From Pseudomonadota bacterium (GTDB taxonomy: Bacteria > Desulfobacterota > Desulfobacteria > Desulfobacterales > C00003060), in NCBI GenBank assembly GCA_015222985.1, contig JADFWI010000478.1, positions 1 through 6,103 of the forward strand: a DNA stretch of 6,103 nucleotides. The letters are read 5' to 3'. The notes below the pieces were generated by a model. The model did not search any database and was not told the DNA's origin. It saw only the letters and a list, made by a program, of their open reading frames with translations. Positions within the stretch are counted from its first letter, which is position 1, and each line of letters starts with the position of its first letter. Made by a program: the position numbers and the translations under genes. Shown piece after piece: positions 6,002 through 6,103 of the stretch.

Positions 6002-6103
6002 CTAAGCTTCGATGAGCCGGCAGTTGTTTTCTTCAGCATACTGTTCGCCTCTTTTTACGGCGTACCCCACTCCGGGCTGGGTCATCCCGAGACGCCTGGA
6101 TAA
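6002..6103 (-). CDS. REP-associated tyrosine transposase (RAYT, Y1/IS200-like), C-terminal fragment
   Basis: On the minus strand, from the window edge, a frame runs 33 codons to a TAG stop at 6002-6004. It reads LSRRLGMTQPGVGYAVKRGE then QYAEENNCRLIEA. The pattern 'RRLGMTQPGVGYAVKRGE' is a DnaA-C-like helix-turn-helix. It matches the C-terminal tail of RAYT transposases, where the typical form is 'LGRRLG.S...VS.AV.RGE'. The catalytic HUH motif and Tyr lie outside the window, so activity cannot be judged. RAYTs are single-strand transposases of the HUH class that act on short palindromic repeats, and the GTCAGACCTAC dyads in this window are plausible substrates. A HTH tail of an unrelated regulator is the main alternative. 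Confidence 0.68.
   Translation of the reverse strand, partial: LSRRLGMTQPGVGYAVKRGEQYAEENNCRLIEA

Noticed and set aside
1..6103. tRNA, rRNA, CRISPR array or replication origin
   Set aside because: No cloverleaf-like segment, no regularly spaced repeats and no iteron or DnaA-box cluster was seen on reading both strands.

Overview
The window looks like chromosomal DNA of a Gram-negative bacterium. A lipoprotein gene with a clear lipobox, an EttA-type ABC-F protein and a REP-associated tyrosine transposase (RAYT) all fit that. The gene mix and the style of the repeats suggest a deltaproteobacterium (Desulfobacterota), but this is an impression and no marker in the window proves it.

Layout. (1) 1-210 (+): the last 69 codons of ettA. 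(2) 211-578: a non-coding gap between convergent genes, holding one possible repeat relic. (3) 579-2959 (-): a compact three-gene operon, transcribed in the order MerR-type regulator, HD-domain phosphohydrolase (SAMHD1/YwfO-like), YwgA-like protein. The last two genes overlap. A 12-bp perfect inverted repeat sits directly in front of the merR start codon, over candidate promoter elements. (4) 2960-3366: an intergenic region with that operator/promoter and a dyad repeat built on GTCAGACCTAC. (5) 3367-3891 (+): a small lipoprotein with an FxLYD-like domain. (6) 3892-4133: a gap carrying a second copy of the repeat. (7) 4134-4730 (+): a class I SAM-dependent methyltransferase, followed by a weak hairpin. 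(8) 4934-5944 (+): a YdjM-family membrane protein. (9) 6002-6103 (-): the C-terminal end of a RAYT-type transposase, cut by the window edge.

How it fits together. The unit most worth attention is the merR-HD-ywgA-like operon. The HD protein keeps every expected metal-binding residue and probably hydrolyses (d)NTPs or related nucleotides. The YwgA-like partner resembles the SocA/Panacea group of antitoxin or adaptor proteins. The MerR protein probably controls the operon from the inverted repeat. A nucleotide-directed stress, toxin-antitoxin-like or antiphage module is a reasonable hypothesis but is not shown by sequence alone. The operon is visibly AT-richer than the right-hand part of the window. 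The repeats and the transposase end point to one RAYT/REP-type system that has peppered the neighbourhood. The lipoprotein, methyltransferase and YdjM-like genes look like independent accessory or housekeeping genes on the + strand.
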